The translations under genes were made by a program, and so were the position numbers. Below are positions 49,556 to 59,998 of a stretch of 64,000 bases of DNA, one piece after another. The DNA comes from Pseudomonas sp. G2-4 (lineage in GTDB: Bacteria > Pseudomonadota > Gammaproteobacteria > Pseudomonadales > Pseudomonadaceae), in assembly GCF_030064125.1 (NCBI RefSeq), contig NZ_CP125957.1, positions 2,108,001 to 2,172,000 of the forward strand. Reading direction: 5' to 3'. Within the stretch, counting starts at the first letter, position 1. Every line of letters begins with the position of its first letter. A model generated the notes under the pieces. It saw only the letters and a program-made list of their open reading frames with translations. It ran no database searches and was not told the DNA's origin.

Positions 49556-50865
49556 TATCCATCCAGCGGCGCCTGAGCCTGGGCCTGATTGGTGTGATGG
49601 TGGTGGTCGGGCTGGTCCTGGCGCAGACCAGTTTGTGGCTGTTCGAGCTGGGCTTGCAGCGTTATCTGGAAGCCGGGCTGCGCAACGACAGCGAGAACCT
49701 GCTGGTGGCCCTGGTACGTGGCCCCCAGGGTTTGCAGCTGGATGAGCGACGCTTGTCGCCGGCCTATCAGCGGCCGTTTTCCGGGCATTACTTCCGCATT
49801 GATTTTGCCGATGTGCATTGGCGCTCCCGCTCCCTGTGGGACCAGGAACTGCCCCGGCTCGACCATCCGGGCCTGCACAGCAACCTGCAATTGGGGCCAG
49901 ATGGGCAGAAACTGCTGGTGCTGCGCACTGACTATCGGCGCCTGGGCCAGGCGATTTCCATCAGCGTGGCCCAGGACTACACGCCGGTGCGTGACAGTTT
50001 CCGGCGGATGCAGCAGATCGGCCTCGGCCTCGGCTTGGCGGGGTTGCTGTTGATTCTGTTATTGCAGCGCATCACCGTACACCGCGCCTTGCGTCCCCTG
50101 GATCGGGCCCGCGAGCAAATCGCCCAGTTGCAGCGCGGCCAGCGCTCGCAGCTCGACGAGCAGGTGCCACGGGAACTGGAGCCGCTGGTAGCGCAAATCA
50201 ACCATTTATTGGCCCACACCGAAGACAGCCTCAAACGCTCCCGCAATGCGCTGGGCAACCTGGGCCATGCCCTGAAAACCCCGCTGGCGGTGCTACAAAG
50301 CGTGGCTTCGAACGAAAAACTCGATCCTTATCCCGAGTTGCGCAAGCTGTTGCTCGAGCAATTGGAGCAGGTCAGGCAGCGCCTGAACCGCGAACTCAAC
50401 CGTGCGCGCCTGTCCGGCGATGCGTTGCCCGGCGCGCACTTGGACTGCGACGCCGAACTGCCGGGGTTGCTGGCCACGCTGAACATGATCCACGGCGAAC
50501 ACCTGCACTTGAGTTACCTCGCACCGCCTGGCTTGCACCTGCCCTGGGACCGGGAAGACTTGCTGGAACTGCTGGGCAATCTGTTGGACAACGCCTGCAA
50601 ATGGGCAGACGCCGAAGTGCGCCTGACGGTGAACGAGACGGCCGAGGGTTTCAGCCTGGCAGTGGAAGACGACGGCCCAGGCATTCCCGAGGATCGCCGC
50701 GAACAGGTGTTCAGCCGTGGCACGCGACTGGATGAGCAGACCGATGGACACGGCCTGGGGCTGGGCATCGTCCGGGACATCGTCGACACCTGGGGCGGGA
50801 CACTGGCGCTGGCCGACAGTGAGTGGGGCGGGTTGAAGGTTGTGATTGAACTGCCTAAACGCTGA
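49552..50865 (+). CDS. Sensor histidine kinase (BqsS/CarS-like)
   Basis: 437 residues, GTG start. Two membrane segments (about 10-32 and 156-172) enclose a periplasmic sensor domain of about 120 residues. The phosphoacceptor is H239 in LGHALKTPL. ATPase motifs are [10 protein letters not shown] (N box), DDGPGIP (G1) and GHGLGLGIV (G2). The P. aeruginosa homologue senses Fe(II) by RExxE in the periplasmic loop; I find no RExxE here, so the signal may differ. Confidence 0.86.
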   Translation: MISIQRRLSLGLIGVMVVVGLVLAQTSLWLFELGLQRYLEAGLRNDSENLLVALVRGPQGLQLDERRLSPAYQRPFSGHYFRIDFADVHWRSRSLWDQELPRLDHPGLHSNLQLGPDGQKLLVLRTDYRRLGQAISISVAQDYTPVRDSFRRMQQIGLGLGLAGLLLILLLQRITVHRALRPLDRAREQIAQLQRGQRSQLDEQVPRELEPLVAQINHLLAHTEDSLKRSRNALGNLGHALKTPLAVLQSVASNEKLDPYPELRKLLLEQLEQVRQRLNRELNRARLSGDALPGAHLDCDAELPGLLATLNMIHGEHLHLSYLAPPGLHLPWDREDLLELLGNLLDNACKWADAEVRLTVNETAEGFSLAVEDDGPGIPEDRREQVFSRGTRLDEQTDGHGLGLGIVRDIVDTWGGTLALADSEWGGLKVVIELPKR

Positions 50866-51007
50866 AATCTGCACCAACCTCTGTGGTGGCTGCAAATATT
50901 GCGAGACTTGAAAACCCGCCGCATGACGCTTGCAGCTTGCCGCCGCTTCCTGCAAAGTCGCGACCTTTTTGTCCGGTGGCTCTCCATCGCTGAGCTTTGA
51001 GGTAACG

Positions 51008-52327
51008 ATGATAAATGCAGTAATTGCCGCGGTTGGCGTCATGCTGGTGCTCAGCCTGTCCCGCGTGCATGTGGTGATCGCGCTGATTGTGGGGGCGTTG
51101 GTGGGTGGTCTGGTCGGCGGCCTGGGCATCGAGGCGACGCTCAAGGCGTTCAATGCCGGCCTTGGCGGGGGCGCTACGGTGGCGTTGTCCTACGCCTTGC
51201 TCGGTGCTTTCGCAGTGGCGATCGCCAAGTCCGGCATGGCTCACGCGCTGGCCGACAAAGCCCTGGCCATGGTGGATCGCCAGGACGCCGCCGGTGGTTC
51301 GGCGGTCAAATGGGTCCTGATCGGCTTGCTGGGAACGGTCGCGGTCGCCTCCCAGAATATTTTGCCGATCCATATCGCCTTTATCCCGCTGTTGGTGCCG
51401 CCGCTTCTCTACGTGCTGACCAAGCTGCAGTTGGACCGCCGGTTGATCGCCTGCGTCATGACCTTCGGCTTGATCACGCCCTACATGTTCCTGCCGGTGG
51501 GCTTCGGCAACATTTTCCTCAACGAGATCCTGCTGGCCAACGTCGCCCGCAGTGGCGTGGACGTCAGTGGCATCAACATCACCCACGCCATGGGCATCCC
51601 GGCGCTGGGCATGGTGTTTGGCCTGGTCATGGCGTTTTTCACGTATCGCAAAAAGCGCGTCTACGACCTGAAAAAAATTGCCAGGGTCGAGCAGGTGGCC
51701 ACGCGCTACAACCCTTTGAGCCTGCTGGTGGCAGGGCTGGCGATCGCGGCAGCGTTTGTCATTCAGCTACTGCTGGACTCAATGATCATTGGCGCCCTGG
51801 CCGGGTTCCTGATTTTCTCGGTATCGGGTGTGGTGCGCTGGCGCGAGACCGATGACCTATTCACCGAAGGCATGAAGATGATGGCGATGATCGGCTTCAT
51901 CATGATCGCCGCCTCAGGCTTTGCCGAGGTGATGAAGGCCACTGGTGAAGTCCAGAGCCTGGTGGAGACCTCGGCGGCTTGGATCGGCCACAACAAGGGC
52001 GTCGGCGCGCTGCTGATGCTGCTGGTGGGCCTGCTGGTGACGATGGGTATCGGCTCGTCGTTTTCCACGGTACCGATCCTGGCGACGATCTTTGTGCCGC
52101 TGTGCCTGCAACTGGGTTTCAGCCCGCTGGCAATCGTCTGCATCGTCGGCACCGCCGGCGCCCTGGGCGATGCCGGTTCACCTGCGTCGGACTCGACCCT
52201 GGGCCCGACCTCCGGCCTGAACATCGACGGCCAGCACCACCACATCTGGGACACCGTGGTCCCGACCTTCATCCACTACAACCTGCCGTTGCTGGCGTTC
52301 GGTTGGGTGGCGGCGATGGTGTTGTAA
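51008..52327 (+). CDS. Na+/H+ antiporter-family / ion-transporter-superfamily membrane protein
   Basis: 439 residues with about 11 hydrophobic segments, starting [18 protein letters not shown] after a GAGGT site. Features such as [22 protein letters not shown] and [19 protein letters not shown] are typical of the family annotated as Na+/H+ antiporter or NhaC/GntP-like transporters. In P. aeruginosa a related gene (PA2653) lies near chemoreceptor PA2652. Substrate unproven; it could be an organic acid or sodium. Confidence 0.75.
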   Translation: MINAVIAAVGVMLVLSLSRVHVVIALIVGALVGGLVGGLGIEATLKAFNAGLGGGATVALSYALLGAFAVAIAKSGMAHALADKALAMVDRQDAAGGSAVKWVLIGLLGTVAVASQNILPIHIAFIPLLVPPLLYVLTKLQLDRRLIACVMTFGLITPYMFLPVGFGNIFLNEILLANVARSGVDVSGINITHAMGIPALGMVFGLVMAFFTYRKKRVYDLKKIARVEQVATRYNPLSLLVAGLAIAAAFVIQLLLDSMIIGALAGFLIFSVSGVVRWRETDDLFTEGMKMMAMIGFIMIAASGFAEVMKATGEVQSLVETSAAWIGHNKGVGALLMLLVGLLVTMGIGSSFSTVPILATIFVPLCLQLGFSPLAIVCIVGTAGALGDAGSPASDSTLGPTSGLNIDGQHHHIWDTVVPTFIHYNLPLLAFGWVAAMVL

Positions 52328-52345
52328 CTCAAGACCGAGTCGTCT

Positions 52346-52441
52346 GCATCGCGAGCAAGCTCGCTCCCACATTGATCTGCTGTGAACACAAAACCTGTGA
52401 ACACCATCAGTCCCATGTGGGAGCGAGCTTGCTCGCGATGG
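52346..52441. repeat. REP pair (BIME)
   Basis: Inverted GCGAGCAAGCTCGCTCCCAC at 52351 and direct GTGGGAGCGAGCTTGCTCGC near 52418, 47 bases apart, downstream of the transporter. Confidence 0.9.
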
Positions 52442-52565
52442 GCCTTCCATTCAGCGACTCTGCTCCAGACCGTTCGCGAAAGCCTTTTCACCTTGTCCTA
52501 CAGTTTTACCGCGCTGTGCCGTTAATACAGTTAACCACGCCATAAAACAGACAAGAGTGAATAGC

Positions 52566-54245
52566 ATGCGCCTGAGCCTGAAGGCTAAAGTCCTGTCCCT
52601 GGCAATACTGCCCGTATTACTGTCCGCGGTGATCATCAGCCTGACCACGGCGTTCATTTTGAAAGAGCAGGCCAGTAAAGAGGTGCAGCAGACCCGCGAG
52701 CGTCTGCTAGCCGACGCCAAGGCCACGTTGCAGAACTACGTGGCGGTGGGGCTTACCGCCATCAAGCCGCTGTACGACGCGGCCGCTGCGGGCGATACCG
52801 AAGCACGCGCCCAGGCGATCAAGCTGCTATCGAACGTCAGCTACGGCAAGGATGGCTACTTCTTCGGCTACGACTCTGAAACCGTGCGCCTGTTCAAGGC
52901 CAACAGCCCCGACGGCGTGGGCAAAAGCTTCAAGGACAACCGTGATCCCAACGGTGTCTACGTCAACCGTGACCTGGTGAAAGTCGCCAAGGACGGAACC
53001 CACTATCTCGAATACAGCTCGCCACTGCCCAACAGCAAAGACCTGGTGCCTAAGCTCGGCTACACCGAATACCTGGCCAAGTGGGACATGGCGGTCGGCA
53101 GCTCGGTCAACCTGGACGGTATCGAAGCTCAAGTGGCGTTGGTGGAGACCAAAGTCAATGAGCGCCTGCAAGGTGTGGTGCTGAGCATTGTCGGGATCGC
53201 CGCGGTGGTGTTGCTGGTGATTGCGGTGGTGGGGATCGTGCTGGCCAATACCATTCTGCGGCCGCTGCACCTGATGAAGAACAACCTCGATGACATCGCC
53301 GCGGGCGAGGGCGACCTGACGCGTCGCCTGGCCATCACCAGCCAGGACGAACTCGGCCAACTGGCCGGCTCCTTCAATCGTTTCGTCGACAAGATCCACG
53401 GCCTGGTCCGGCAGATCACCGAGATGACTTCACAACTGACCGGGCTGGTGACGCAGGTTTCCGAGCAAGCCCAGCGCTCCGAACAAGCCATGGAGCGCCA
53501 GCGTCACGAAACCGACCAGGTCGCCACCGCGATCAACGAGATGTCTTCGGCCGCCCAGGAAGTGGCCCGCAGCGCCCAGGGCGCTGCCGTCGCGGCCCAG
53601 CAGACCGACGAAGAAGGCCAGTCCGCCAAGCGCGTGGTGGCCGGCAGCATCCAGCAGATTCATGCGTTGGTGAACGATATTCGCAGCAGCGGCGTGTCCC
53701 TGGACAGCTTGCAGCAGGACGTGGCTTCAATTGTCAGTGTGCTCGGGGTGATTCGTTCGATCGCCGAGCAGACCAACCTGCTGGCCCTCAATGCCGCCAT
53801 CGAGGCTGCGCGTGCTGGGGAAGCGGGGCGAGGGTTCGCGGTGGTGGCCGATGAAGTGCGGGCCCTGGCCAGCCGGACCCAGCAAAGCACCCAGGAAATC
53901 CAAGGCATGATCGACCGCCTGCAATCGGGTACGCATGCGGCGGTAGAAGCAATGCGCCGCTCCAGTGAGGCCGGTGAGGGCACTTCGGTGCGGGCCAACG
54001 AGGCCGGCGCGTCCCTGGACACCATGGCGCAGTTGATCGGCACCATCAACTCGATGAACGCCCAGATCGCCAGCGCCGCTGAAGAGCAGACCGCTGTAGC
54101 CGAAGAAATCAACCGCAGCGTGCATCAGATCGCCGTGGCGGTGGACAGCGTCGCCGACGAAACCCAGCTCGGCGCCCAGACCTCCCGTAGCCTGGCCGAC
54201 TTGGGCCAACGCCTGGGCAAACTGGTAGGGCAGTTCCGGATCTGA
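52566..54245 (+). CDS. Methyl-accepting chemotaxis protein with sCache ligand domain
   Basis: 559 residues. Membrane segment about 10-32, periplasmic single-Cache domain to about 190 ([44 protein letters not shown]), second membrane segment about 195-220, HAMP, then methyl-accepting and signalling domain with the hairpin [19 protein letters not shown]. The locus resembles that of P. aeruginosa PA2652 (CtpM, a malate receptor), so a C4-dicarboxylate ligand is plausible but not shown. ATG at 52566 preferred over GTG 52557. Confidence 0.88.
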   Translation: MRLSLKAKVLSLAILPVLLSAVIISLTTAFILKEQASKEVQQTRERLLADAKATLQNYVAVGLTAIKPLYDAAAAGDTEARAQAIKLLSNVSYGKDGYFFGYDSETVRLFKANSPDGVGKSFKDNRDPNGVYVNRDLVKVAKDGTHYLEYSSPLPNSKDLVPKLGYTEYLAKWDMAVGSSVNLDGIEAQVALVETKVNERLQGVVLSIVGIAAVVLLVIAVVGIVLANTILRPLHLMKNNLDDIAAGEGDLTRRLAITSQDELGQLAGSFNRFVDKIHGLVRQITEMTSQLTGLVTQVSEQAQRSEQAMERQRHETDQVATAINEMSSAAQEVARSAQGAAVAAQQTDEEGQSAKRVVAGSIQQIHALVNDIRSSGVSLDSLQQDVASIVSVLGVIRSIAEQTNLLALNAAIEAARAGEAGRGFAVVADEVRALASRTQQSTQEIQGMIDRLQSGTHAAVEAMRRSSEAGEGTSVRANEAGASLDTMAQLIGTINSMNAQIASAAEEQTAVAEEINRSVHQIAVAVDSVADETQLGAQTSRSLADLGQRLGKLVGQFRI

Positions 54246-54249
54246 CGTT

Positions 54250-54353
54250 CAGGAGCTGCCGAAGGCTGCGATCTTTCGCTCTCGATCCAGATGTTTTCAC
54301 CTGGGCAACCGGGTCTTATCGGGAAAGAAGGATCGCAGCCTTCGGCAGTTCCT
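54250..54353. repeat. Inverted repeat element downstream of chemoreceptor
   Basis: Arms AGGAGCTGCCGAAGGCTGCG (54250) and CGCAGCCTTCGGCAGTTCCT (ending 54353), with a 50-base spacer. A third type of intergenic palindromic repeat, different from both REP types. Confidence 0.75.
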
Positions 54354-54404
54354 GCCGAGGGCTGAAAACCTGTTAGTTCGCAAATCCTCTATTCACCACA
54401 AATC

Positions 54405-54435
54405 TCTGTGGGAGCGAGCTTGCTCGCGATAGCGG
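54405..54435 (+). repeat. Single REP element
   Basis: CTGTGGGAGCGAGCTTGCTC and CGCGATAGCGG without an inverted partner nearby, between the chemoreceptor and the U32 protein gene. Confidence 0.85.
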
Positions 54436-54476
54436 TCGACCAGCCACCACCTGTGTTGAACATGAAGCTGCCGGTC

Positions 54477-55802
54477 TTACTTCTCGCCCACATCCCGCAT
54501 CAACAATCCAAACCGCAAATCCACCGCATCCGGAATCGGCACGTACACCACATGCCCATCCCCCGGTGCCACGTCGATGCCCTGGCCCTTGATGTTCTGC
54601 AACTGATGCAGATCGAAGTGAAAGTTGCCCTTGGGCGTCATCAGTTCCAGGTGATCCCCCAGGCCGAAGCGGTTCTTGACCCGCACTTCGGCCAGGCGTT
54701 CGCGCCGTTCGCCGGTCAGTTCGCCGACGAACTGCTGGCGCTCCGAGACCGAGCTGCCGTTCTGGTAGTTCTGATACTCATCGTGCACATGGCGCCGTAG
54801 AAAACCTTCGGTATAGCCGCGCTGGGCCAGGGATTCCAGGTCGGTCATCAGGCTTCGGTCAAACTCGCGGCCAGCCACCGCGTCATCGATGGCCCGGCGA
54901 TACACCTGGGTGGTGCGGGCGCAATAGAAGTGCGACTTGGTCCGGCCTTCGATCTTCAAGGAATGTACGCCCATGCGCGCCAGTCGCTCGACGTGCTGCA
55001 CGGCGCGCAGGTCCTTGGCATTCATGATGTAGGTGCCATGCTCGTCCTCGAAGGCCGGCATCAATTCCCCAGGGCGGTTCGCTTCCTGAAGCAGGAACAC
55101 CTCATCAGTGGGCGCCCCGAGGCCCAGGGTCGGCTCAGGCTGACAGGTTTGCACGATATCGCCCGCTGCGTTCTCCACAGCCGGCTGCGCTGAGTATTTC
55201 CAGCGGCAGGCGTTGGTGCAACTGCCTTGGTTGGCGTCGCGCTTGTTCAGGTAGCCCGACAGCAGGCAGCGCCCGGAGTAGGCCATGCACAGTGCGCCAT
55301 GGACGAACACTTCCAGCTCCATGGCCGGCACCTGTTCGCGAATCTCGGCGATTTCCTCCAGGGATAATTCCCGGGACAGGATGATCCGGCTCAGGCCCTG
55401 TTGTTGCCAGAACTCGACGCTCGCCCAATTCACGGTGTTGGCTTGCACCGACAGGTGAATCGGCATCTGCGGGAAGTGGCGGCGTACCAGCATGATCAAG
55501 CCCGGGTCGGACATGATCAGGGCGTCCGGCGCCATGGCAATCACCGGCTCCAGATCTTTGAGGAAGGTGCGCAACTTGGCGTTGTGGGGAGCAATGTTCA
55601 CCACCACATAGAACCGCTTGCCCATGGCCTGTGCCTCGCCAATACCCAGGGCCAGGTTGGCGTGGTCGAATTCATTGTTGCGCACCCGCAGGCTGTAGCG
55701 CGGCTGGCCGGCGTAGACCGCATCGGCACCGTAGGCGAAGGCGTAGCGCATGTTCTTCAGGGTGCCGGCGGGAGCGAGCAGTTCGGGGGCGGCGAGAATC
55801 AT
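54477..55802 (-). CDS. yegQ: YegQ/TrhP-like U32 protein (tRNA hydroxylation)
   Basis: 441 residues starting MILAAPELLAPAGTLKNMRY. Features are the U32 motifs NKRDANQGSCTNACRWKY and the cysteines in LCMAYSGRCLLSGY that would hold an iron-sulfur cluster, and NAKDLRAVQHVERLARMGVH. YegQ/TrhP acts with prephenate in forming 5-hydroxyuridine at tRNA position 34. The reading frame is open far upstream, but the ATG at 55802 matches the family start. Divergent from the AI-2E family gene. Confidence 0.88.
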   Translation of the reverse strand: MILAAPELLAPAGTLKNMRYAFAYGADAVYAGQPRYSLRVRNNEFDHANLALGIGEAQAMGKRFYVVVNIAPHNAKLRTFLKDLEPVIAMAPDALIMSDPGLIMLVRRHFPQMPIHLSVQANTVNWASVEFWQQQGLSRIILSRELSLEEIAEIREQVPAMELEVFVHGALCMAYSGRCLLSGYLNKRDANQGSCTNACRWKYSAQPAVENAAGDIVQTCQPEPTLGLGAPTDEVFLLQEANRPGELMPAFEDEHGTYIMNAKDLRAVQHVERLARMGVHSLKIEGRTKSHFYCARTTQVYRRAIDDAVAGREFDRSLMTDLESLAQRGYTEGFLRRHVHDEYQNYQNGSSVSERQQFVGELTGERRERLAEVRVKNRFGLGDHLELMTPKGNFHFDLHQLQNIKGQGIDVAPGDGHVVYVPIPDAVDLRFGLLMRDVGEK

Positions 55803-55949
55803 GGTGGCGTAGGGTCGCAAAAAGCGGCGAGGGTACGCCACGGTTGGCCTGGCGGTATTGATTTGGATCAACGCCGGGGGCAAACGCGAAGGCACTCTGG
55901 CGAGTCCTGGCTGACTAATGTTTATCCCGCCTTTGGACATGGAAAGCTG

Positions 55950-57011
55950 ATGAATCGAAAGATGCTGCAAAACAAATCCCAGATGCTGCTGCTGATCCTG
56001 GTGACCATCGCCTTCATCTGGATCCTGTTGCCCTTCTACGGCGCGGTGTTCTGGGCGGTGATCCTGGGGATTGTCTTTGCGCCCATGCAGCGCCGCCTGC
56101 AATTGAAGTTCGGCTGGCATCGCAACGTCACCTCGCTGTTCACCTTGAGCATCTGCGTGGTGAGCGCGATTTTACCGGTGATCATGATCAGTGCCTTGCT
56201 GGTCCAGGAAGGCGCGGCGTTGTACAAGAGCCTGGAGAGTGGGGAGCTGGACATCGCCGATTACCTGGCCCGTTTCAAGGATGCCTTGCCACCTTATTTC
56301 CAGCACCTGCTGGATCGCTTCGGCCTGGGCGACCTGAACGGATTGCGGGACAAGATCGTCAAGAGCGCGATGCAGGGCAGCGAATTTTTCGCCACCCAGG
56401 CCTTCAGCTTTGGCCAGGGGACCTTCCAGTTCCTGATCAGCTTCTTCGTGATGCTCTACCTGCTGTTCTTCTTTCTGCGCGACGGCGCGGAGCTGGTGCG
56501 CAAAGTGCGCATGGCCATTCCTTTGGCCGAACATCAAAAACGTCGCCTGCAGTTGAAATTCAATCGGGTGGTGCGGGCCACCGTGAAAGGCAACCTGCTT
56601 GTCGCCATCAGCCAGGGCGCGCTGGGCGGGTTGATTTTCTGGATCCTGGGGATTCCGACGGTGTTGCCATGGGCGGTGCTGATGGCGTTCCTGTCGCTGT
56701 TGCCAGCTGTGGGGGCTGGGATCGTCTGGGCGCCGGTGGCCGTGTATTTCCTGCTTTCCGGGGCTATCTGGCAGGGGGTGGTGCTGACGCTGTTCGGGGT
56801 GTTCGTGATCGGCCTGGTGGACAACTTCCTGCGTCCGATCCTGGTAGGCAAAGACACGAAAATGCCCGACTACATGGTGTTGGTCTCGACGCTCGGCGGC
56901 CTCGCGGTGTTTGGCCTGAACGGGTTCGTCATCGGGCCGTTGATCGCCGCGCTGTTCATGTCGAGTTGGGCGCTGTTCGTCGAAGCCAAGCCTCGGGTGC
57001 AGCTGCCTTAG
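55950..57011 (+). CDS. AI-2E family (PerM-like) transporter
   Basis: 353 residues with about eight membrane segments (LLLILVTIAFIWILLPFYG at the start; GALGGLIFWILGIPTVLPWA, GLVDNFLRPILVGKDTKMPD in the second half), the hallmark of the AI-2E exporter / PerM family. GGAAAG precedes the ATG by 5 bases. The natural substrate is often not the autoinducer; no evidence here. Confidence 0.87.
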   Translation: MNRKMLQNKSQMLLLILVTIAFIWILLPFYGAVFWAVILGIVFAPMQRRLQLKFGWHRNVTSLFTLSICVVSAILPVIMISALLVQEGAALYKSLESGELDIADYLARFKDALPPYFQHLLDRFGLGDLNGLRDKIVKSAMQGSEFFATQAFSFGQGTFQFLISFFVMLYLLFFFLRDGAELVRKVRMAIPLAEHQKRRLQLKFNRVVRATVKGNLLVAISQGALGGLIFWILGIPTVLPWAVLMAFLSLLPAVGAGIVWAPVAVYFLLSGAIWQGVVLTLFGVFVIGLVDNFLRPILVGKDTKMPDYMVLVSTLGGLAVFGLNGFVIGPLIAALFMSSWALFVEAKPRVQLP

Positions 57012-57190
57012 GCGCTCAGCAGGTAAGGGCCGATACGTTGCGACAGGGCCTGGGCGTCGGGCAGGGAAGTCAACGGGCCGCTGATGGTCACGCCGTCTTG
57101 CACTAGGTACCAGCAGGCCAGCAGGCCTCGTGCTCTGAGTGAAGCGGGAACGGCGCTGCCAATGACAGACATGATTTGAACTTTGGGCAT
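57008..57190 (-). CDS. Small hypothetical protein, 60 aa
   Basis: Starts MPKVQIMSVIGSAVPASLRA after GGAGG 7 bases upstream; ends LSQRIGPYLLSA. It overlaps the stop of the AI-2E family gene by 4 bases on the opposite strand. Mildly hydrophobic; family unknown. Ribosome-binding site and even composition support it as real. Confidence 0.55.
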   Translation of the reverse strand: MPKVQIMSVIGSAVPASLRARGLLACWYLVQDGVTISGPLTSLPDAQALSQRIGPYLLSA

Positions 57191-57278
57191 GGGAACCTCC
57201 ATCTATCGATGGGGTTACCTTACGACTCAGCGGTGAGGACGAAAAATCAACAGCCTCAATAGTAGGAATCGATGCCGC

Positions 57279-57473
57279 TCAATCGACGACCAGGTCGAGC
57301 ATGTGCACCACTTCCTGCTCGTTGAGCAGGCCCTTGCGAACCAGGTTTTCCGCCAGCAGCGAAAGGAACTTGGCGCTGCGATGGCCTTCCAGGTGCCTGA
57401 GCTCCGTCAATACGTTGTACACCTTGCTGGAGGTGCACAGGCCGACAATGCGGTGAGGATTTTGCGTGGGCAT
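57279..57473 (-). CDS. Small hypothetical protein, 64 aa
   Basis: Starts MPTQNPHRIVGLCTSSKVYN behind AAGGA; contains VLTELRHLEGHRSAKFLSLL and NEQEVVHMLDLVVD. Helical with a hydrophobic rim, possibly a dimeric regulator. Upstream extension of 24 codons is possible but lacks a ribosome-binding site. Function unknown. Confidence 0.6.
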   Translation of the reverse strand: MPTQNPHRIVGLCTSSKVYNVLTELRHLEGHRSAKFLSLLAENLVRKGLLNEQEVVHMLDLVVD

Positions 57474-57670
57474 AGCTTCGTCCTTGTTGTTATGAAGCTG
57501 TTGTTGACGGACCGAACCAGTTTGCGGCGAGGCCATGACACTCACGTGACAGCTTGGGTTGTAGGAAAAAGAAAGCAGGATTCAGACCATAATGCCTTTT
57601 TGGCGCCGGATTATTGTTCCGGCAGCGACCTCGACAGGCTTTTTCAACCAGCACTGCTATTTTTTGCCCA

Positions 57671-57704
57671 CAAAAAAGCCCCTGAATCTTTCAATTCAGG
57701 GGCT
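57671..57704 (-). terminator. Terminator of tRNA-Asn
   Basis: Stem AAGCCCCTGAA / TTCAGGGGCTT with a seven-base loop; on the minus strand it is followed by a T-run (plus-strand CAAAAAA at 57671). It lies 16 bases downstream of the tRNA. Confidence 0.85.
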
Positions 57705-57719
57705 TGATGTGTTGCTGTC

Positions 57720-57795
<76 letters not shown>

Positions 57796-58028
57796 ATGGC
57801 GCGTATGTTACTGATTGGAAAAGAGAAGTCAAGCTTCTATTGGCGATCGGTAGATCCCTGATGTCATTTGACGGTCAATCGGCGATTGGCAGTTACCGCC
57901 ACGGCAGGACAGGGCTACCATGGTCGTCCGGAAGTGGCAGGACGCGCTGCCGGCCATTCGCCGACCAAGGTACGTGCCATGAACCCTCTGTTACCGCTTC
58001 ACCCAGCCAACCGCACCGAGGTGTCGTT

Positions 58029-58256
58029 ATGAGCACCGCGCAGATCAGCTTGCCCAAGGGCGTGGGACCGCACGCCGAGAAGCTTTACGACGCGATCGCC
58101 CAGGCGAGCACGGCCGAAGAATTGAACCGTGCCGGGGGCAAGGCCGAAGGCTTCGTTCTGGGGCTGGAAAGCGCCAAGGCCATCAAGAGCCAAGTCGCTG
58201 AGTCGTTGTATGTCGTGTACGACGATGCGGCGAGCCAGCGGGCGACGGAGTTGTAG
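58029..58256 (+). CDS. Small hypothetical protein, 75 aa
   Basis: Starts MSTAQISLPKGVGPHAEKLY, contains QASTAEELNRAGGKAEGFVL and SLYVVYDDAASQRATEL. Helical and soluble. No family I recognise. The frame is open upstream, but the product before this ATG is unlike protein. A REP pair follows directly. Confidence 0.55.
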   Translation: MSTAQISLPKGVGPHAEKLYDAIAQASTAEELNRAGGKAEGFVLGLESAKAIKSQVAESLYVVYDDAASQRATEL

Positions 58257-58272
58257 GCATCGATCACATTTC

Positions 58273-58403
58273 CGTGGCGAGGGAGCTTGCTCCCGCTGGG
58301 CTGCGTAGCAGCCCCAAACAGTCAGCGCATTCGGCCTGGCACACCGCGCTGCTTGGTTTAGGGTCGCTTCGCGCCCCAGCGGGAGCAAGCTCCCTCGCCA
58401 CGG
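58273..58403. repeat. REP pair, GAGGGAGCTTGCTCCC type
   Basis: CGTGGCGAGGGAGCTTGCTC at 58273 and inverted GAGCAAGCTCCCTCGCCACG ending near 58402; the same type as the pair at 46361, including the GGGCTGCG segment. Confidence 0.88.
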
Positions 58404-58420
58404 GGCGGTGTGCACGCTCA

Positions 58421-58456
58421 AAAAAAACGGGAAGCTCAATGGCTTCCCGTTTTTTT
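58421..58456. terminator. Bidirectional terminator
   Basis: Stem AAAAAAACGGGAAGC / GCTTCCCGTTTTTTT with loop TCAATG; 14 bases beyond the stop of the leftward aminotransferase gene and usable by the rightward gene too. Confidence 0.9.
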
Positions 58457-58470
58457 CATCCCAGCGACCT

Positions 58471-59667
58471 TCAGATCACCTGAACAATCGCCTTGGTCAC
58501 CGCATCGATGTTGTTCTGGTTCAGTGCGGCCACGCAGATGCGGCCGGTGTCCAGGGCATAGATGCCGAACTCGTTGCGCAGGCGCGTCACTTGTTCAACG
58601 GTCAGGCCGGAGTAAGAGAACATCCCGCTCTGGCGTGCGACGAAACTGAAGTCGTGTTGCGGCGCAGCCTTGGCCAGCATATCTACCATCTGGTTGCGCA
58701 TGCCACGAATGCGCAGGCGCATTTCGGCCAATTCTGCTTCCCACTGGGCCCGCAGCTCAGGGCTGTTGAGCACGGCGGCGACGATGCTGGCGCCATGGGT
58801 CGGCGGGTTGGAGTAGTTGGTGCGGATCACGCGCTTGACCTGGGACAGTACGCGGGCACTTTCTTCTTTCGACTCGCTGACGATCGACAGCGCACCGACG
58901 CGCTCGCCGTACAGGGAGAACGACTTGGAGAACGAGCTGGACGCGAAGAAGGTCAGGCCCGACTCGGCGAACAGGCGCACCGCTGCGGCGTCTTCGTCGA
59001 TGCCTTCGCCAAAGCCCTGGTAGGCCATGTCCAGGAAGGGTACGTGGTTCTTGGCCTTGACCACGGCCAGCACGTTTTTCCAGTCTTGCGGGCTCAGGTC
59101 CACGCCGGTCGGGTTGTGGCAGCAGGCGTGCAGCACAACGATCGAACGGTCGGGCAGGGCGTTGAGGTCTTCCAGCAGGCCGCTGCGGTTCACGTCATGG
59201 GTGGCGGCGTCGTAGTAGCGATAGTTCTGTACCGGGAAGCCGGCGGTTTCGAACAGTGCGCGGTGGTTTTCCCAGCTCGGGTCGCTGATGGCCACGACAG
59301 CATCGGGCAGTAGTTGCTTGAGGAAGTCTGCGCCGATCTTCAGTGCACCGGTGCCGCCCACCGCCTGGGTGGTGATGACGCGACCGGAAGCGATCAGTGG
59401 ACTGTCCTTGCCAAACAACAAGGTCTGGACCGCTTGGTCGTAGGCGGCAATACCGTCGATTGGCAGGTAGCCACGGGAAACGTGCTGAGCCACGCGAGTC
59501 GTCTCGGCTTCGACAACGGCGCGCAGGAGTGGAATGCGCCCCTCCTCGTTGCAGTAAACACCCACGCCCAGGTTGACCTTATTGGTACGGGTGTCGGCGT
59601 TGAATGCTTCGTTGAGGCCCAGGATGGGGTCGCGTGGTGCCAATTCGACAGCGGAAAACAGGCTCAT
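58471..59667 (-). CDS. Aspartate/aromatic amino acid aminotransferase
   Basis: 398 residues starting MSLFSAVELAPRDPILGLNE, a class I PLP enzyme of the AspC/TyrB type. The substrate-binding NPTGVDLSPQDW, the aspartate segment in FLDMAYQGFGEG and lysine in SFSKSFSLYGERVGAL are intact. It transfers amino groups between glutamate and aspartate or aromatic 2-oxo acids. The start is the AspC-like ATG; an upstream extension is not supported. Confidence 0.92.
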   Translation of the reverse strand: MSLFSAVELAPRDPILGLNEAFNADTRTNKVNLGVGVYCNEEGRIPLLRAVVEAETTRVAQHVSRGYLPIDGIAAYDQAVQTLLFGKDSPLIASGRVITTQAVGGTGALKIGADFLKQLLPDAVVAISDPSWENHRALFETAGFPVQNYRYYDAATHDVNRSGLLEDLNALPDRSIVVLHACCHNPTGVDLSPQDWKNVLAVVKAKNHVPFLDMAYQGFGEGIDEDAAAVRLFAESGLTFFASSSFSKSFSLYGERVGALSIVSESKEESARVLSQVKRVIRTNYSNPPTHGASIVAAVLNSPELRAQWEAELAEMRLRIRGMRNQMVDMLAKAAPQHDFSFVARQSGMFSYSGLTVEQVTRLRNEFGIYALDTGRICVAALNQNNIDAVTKAIVQVI

Positions 59668-59998
59668 TATTGCGCGGCTCTGAATGGAGTGAGGGGGACG
59701 TGTCGCGCTCCAGCCGGATGCACTAGAGCGGTGCACAAACGGGGAGCTAGTATAGAGGCCATCACGGGGCAGGGCGACAGCCGAATCGGCTTTTACGGTA
59801 AGTATTTTCGATTTTTTTCGACCGTTAGTCCCTTCGCCGCGTCAAAGTCTTCAAGGCGTGTAGGACGTTCGTCTTGAAAGCGAAGGCATTCACCTCCACA
59901 TTGTGTGCATCCCAGCTTTTTCCTCGGACGGCATCAGTCGTTTCGGTCTTTCTCGTTCCTGTCGGCTGGCCGACAGGGGTGAACCCAGAGGTTATGTT

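Noticed and set aside
59760..59998. Search for a LexA box before uvrB
   Set aside because: No CTG-N10-CAG sequence with the expected AT-rich centre is visible in the upstream region.
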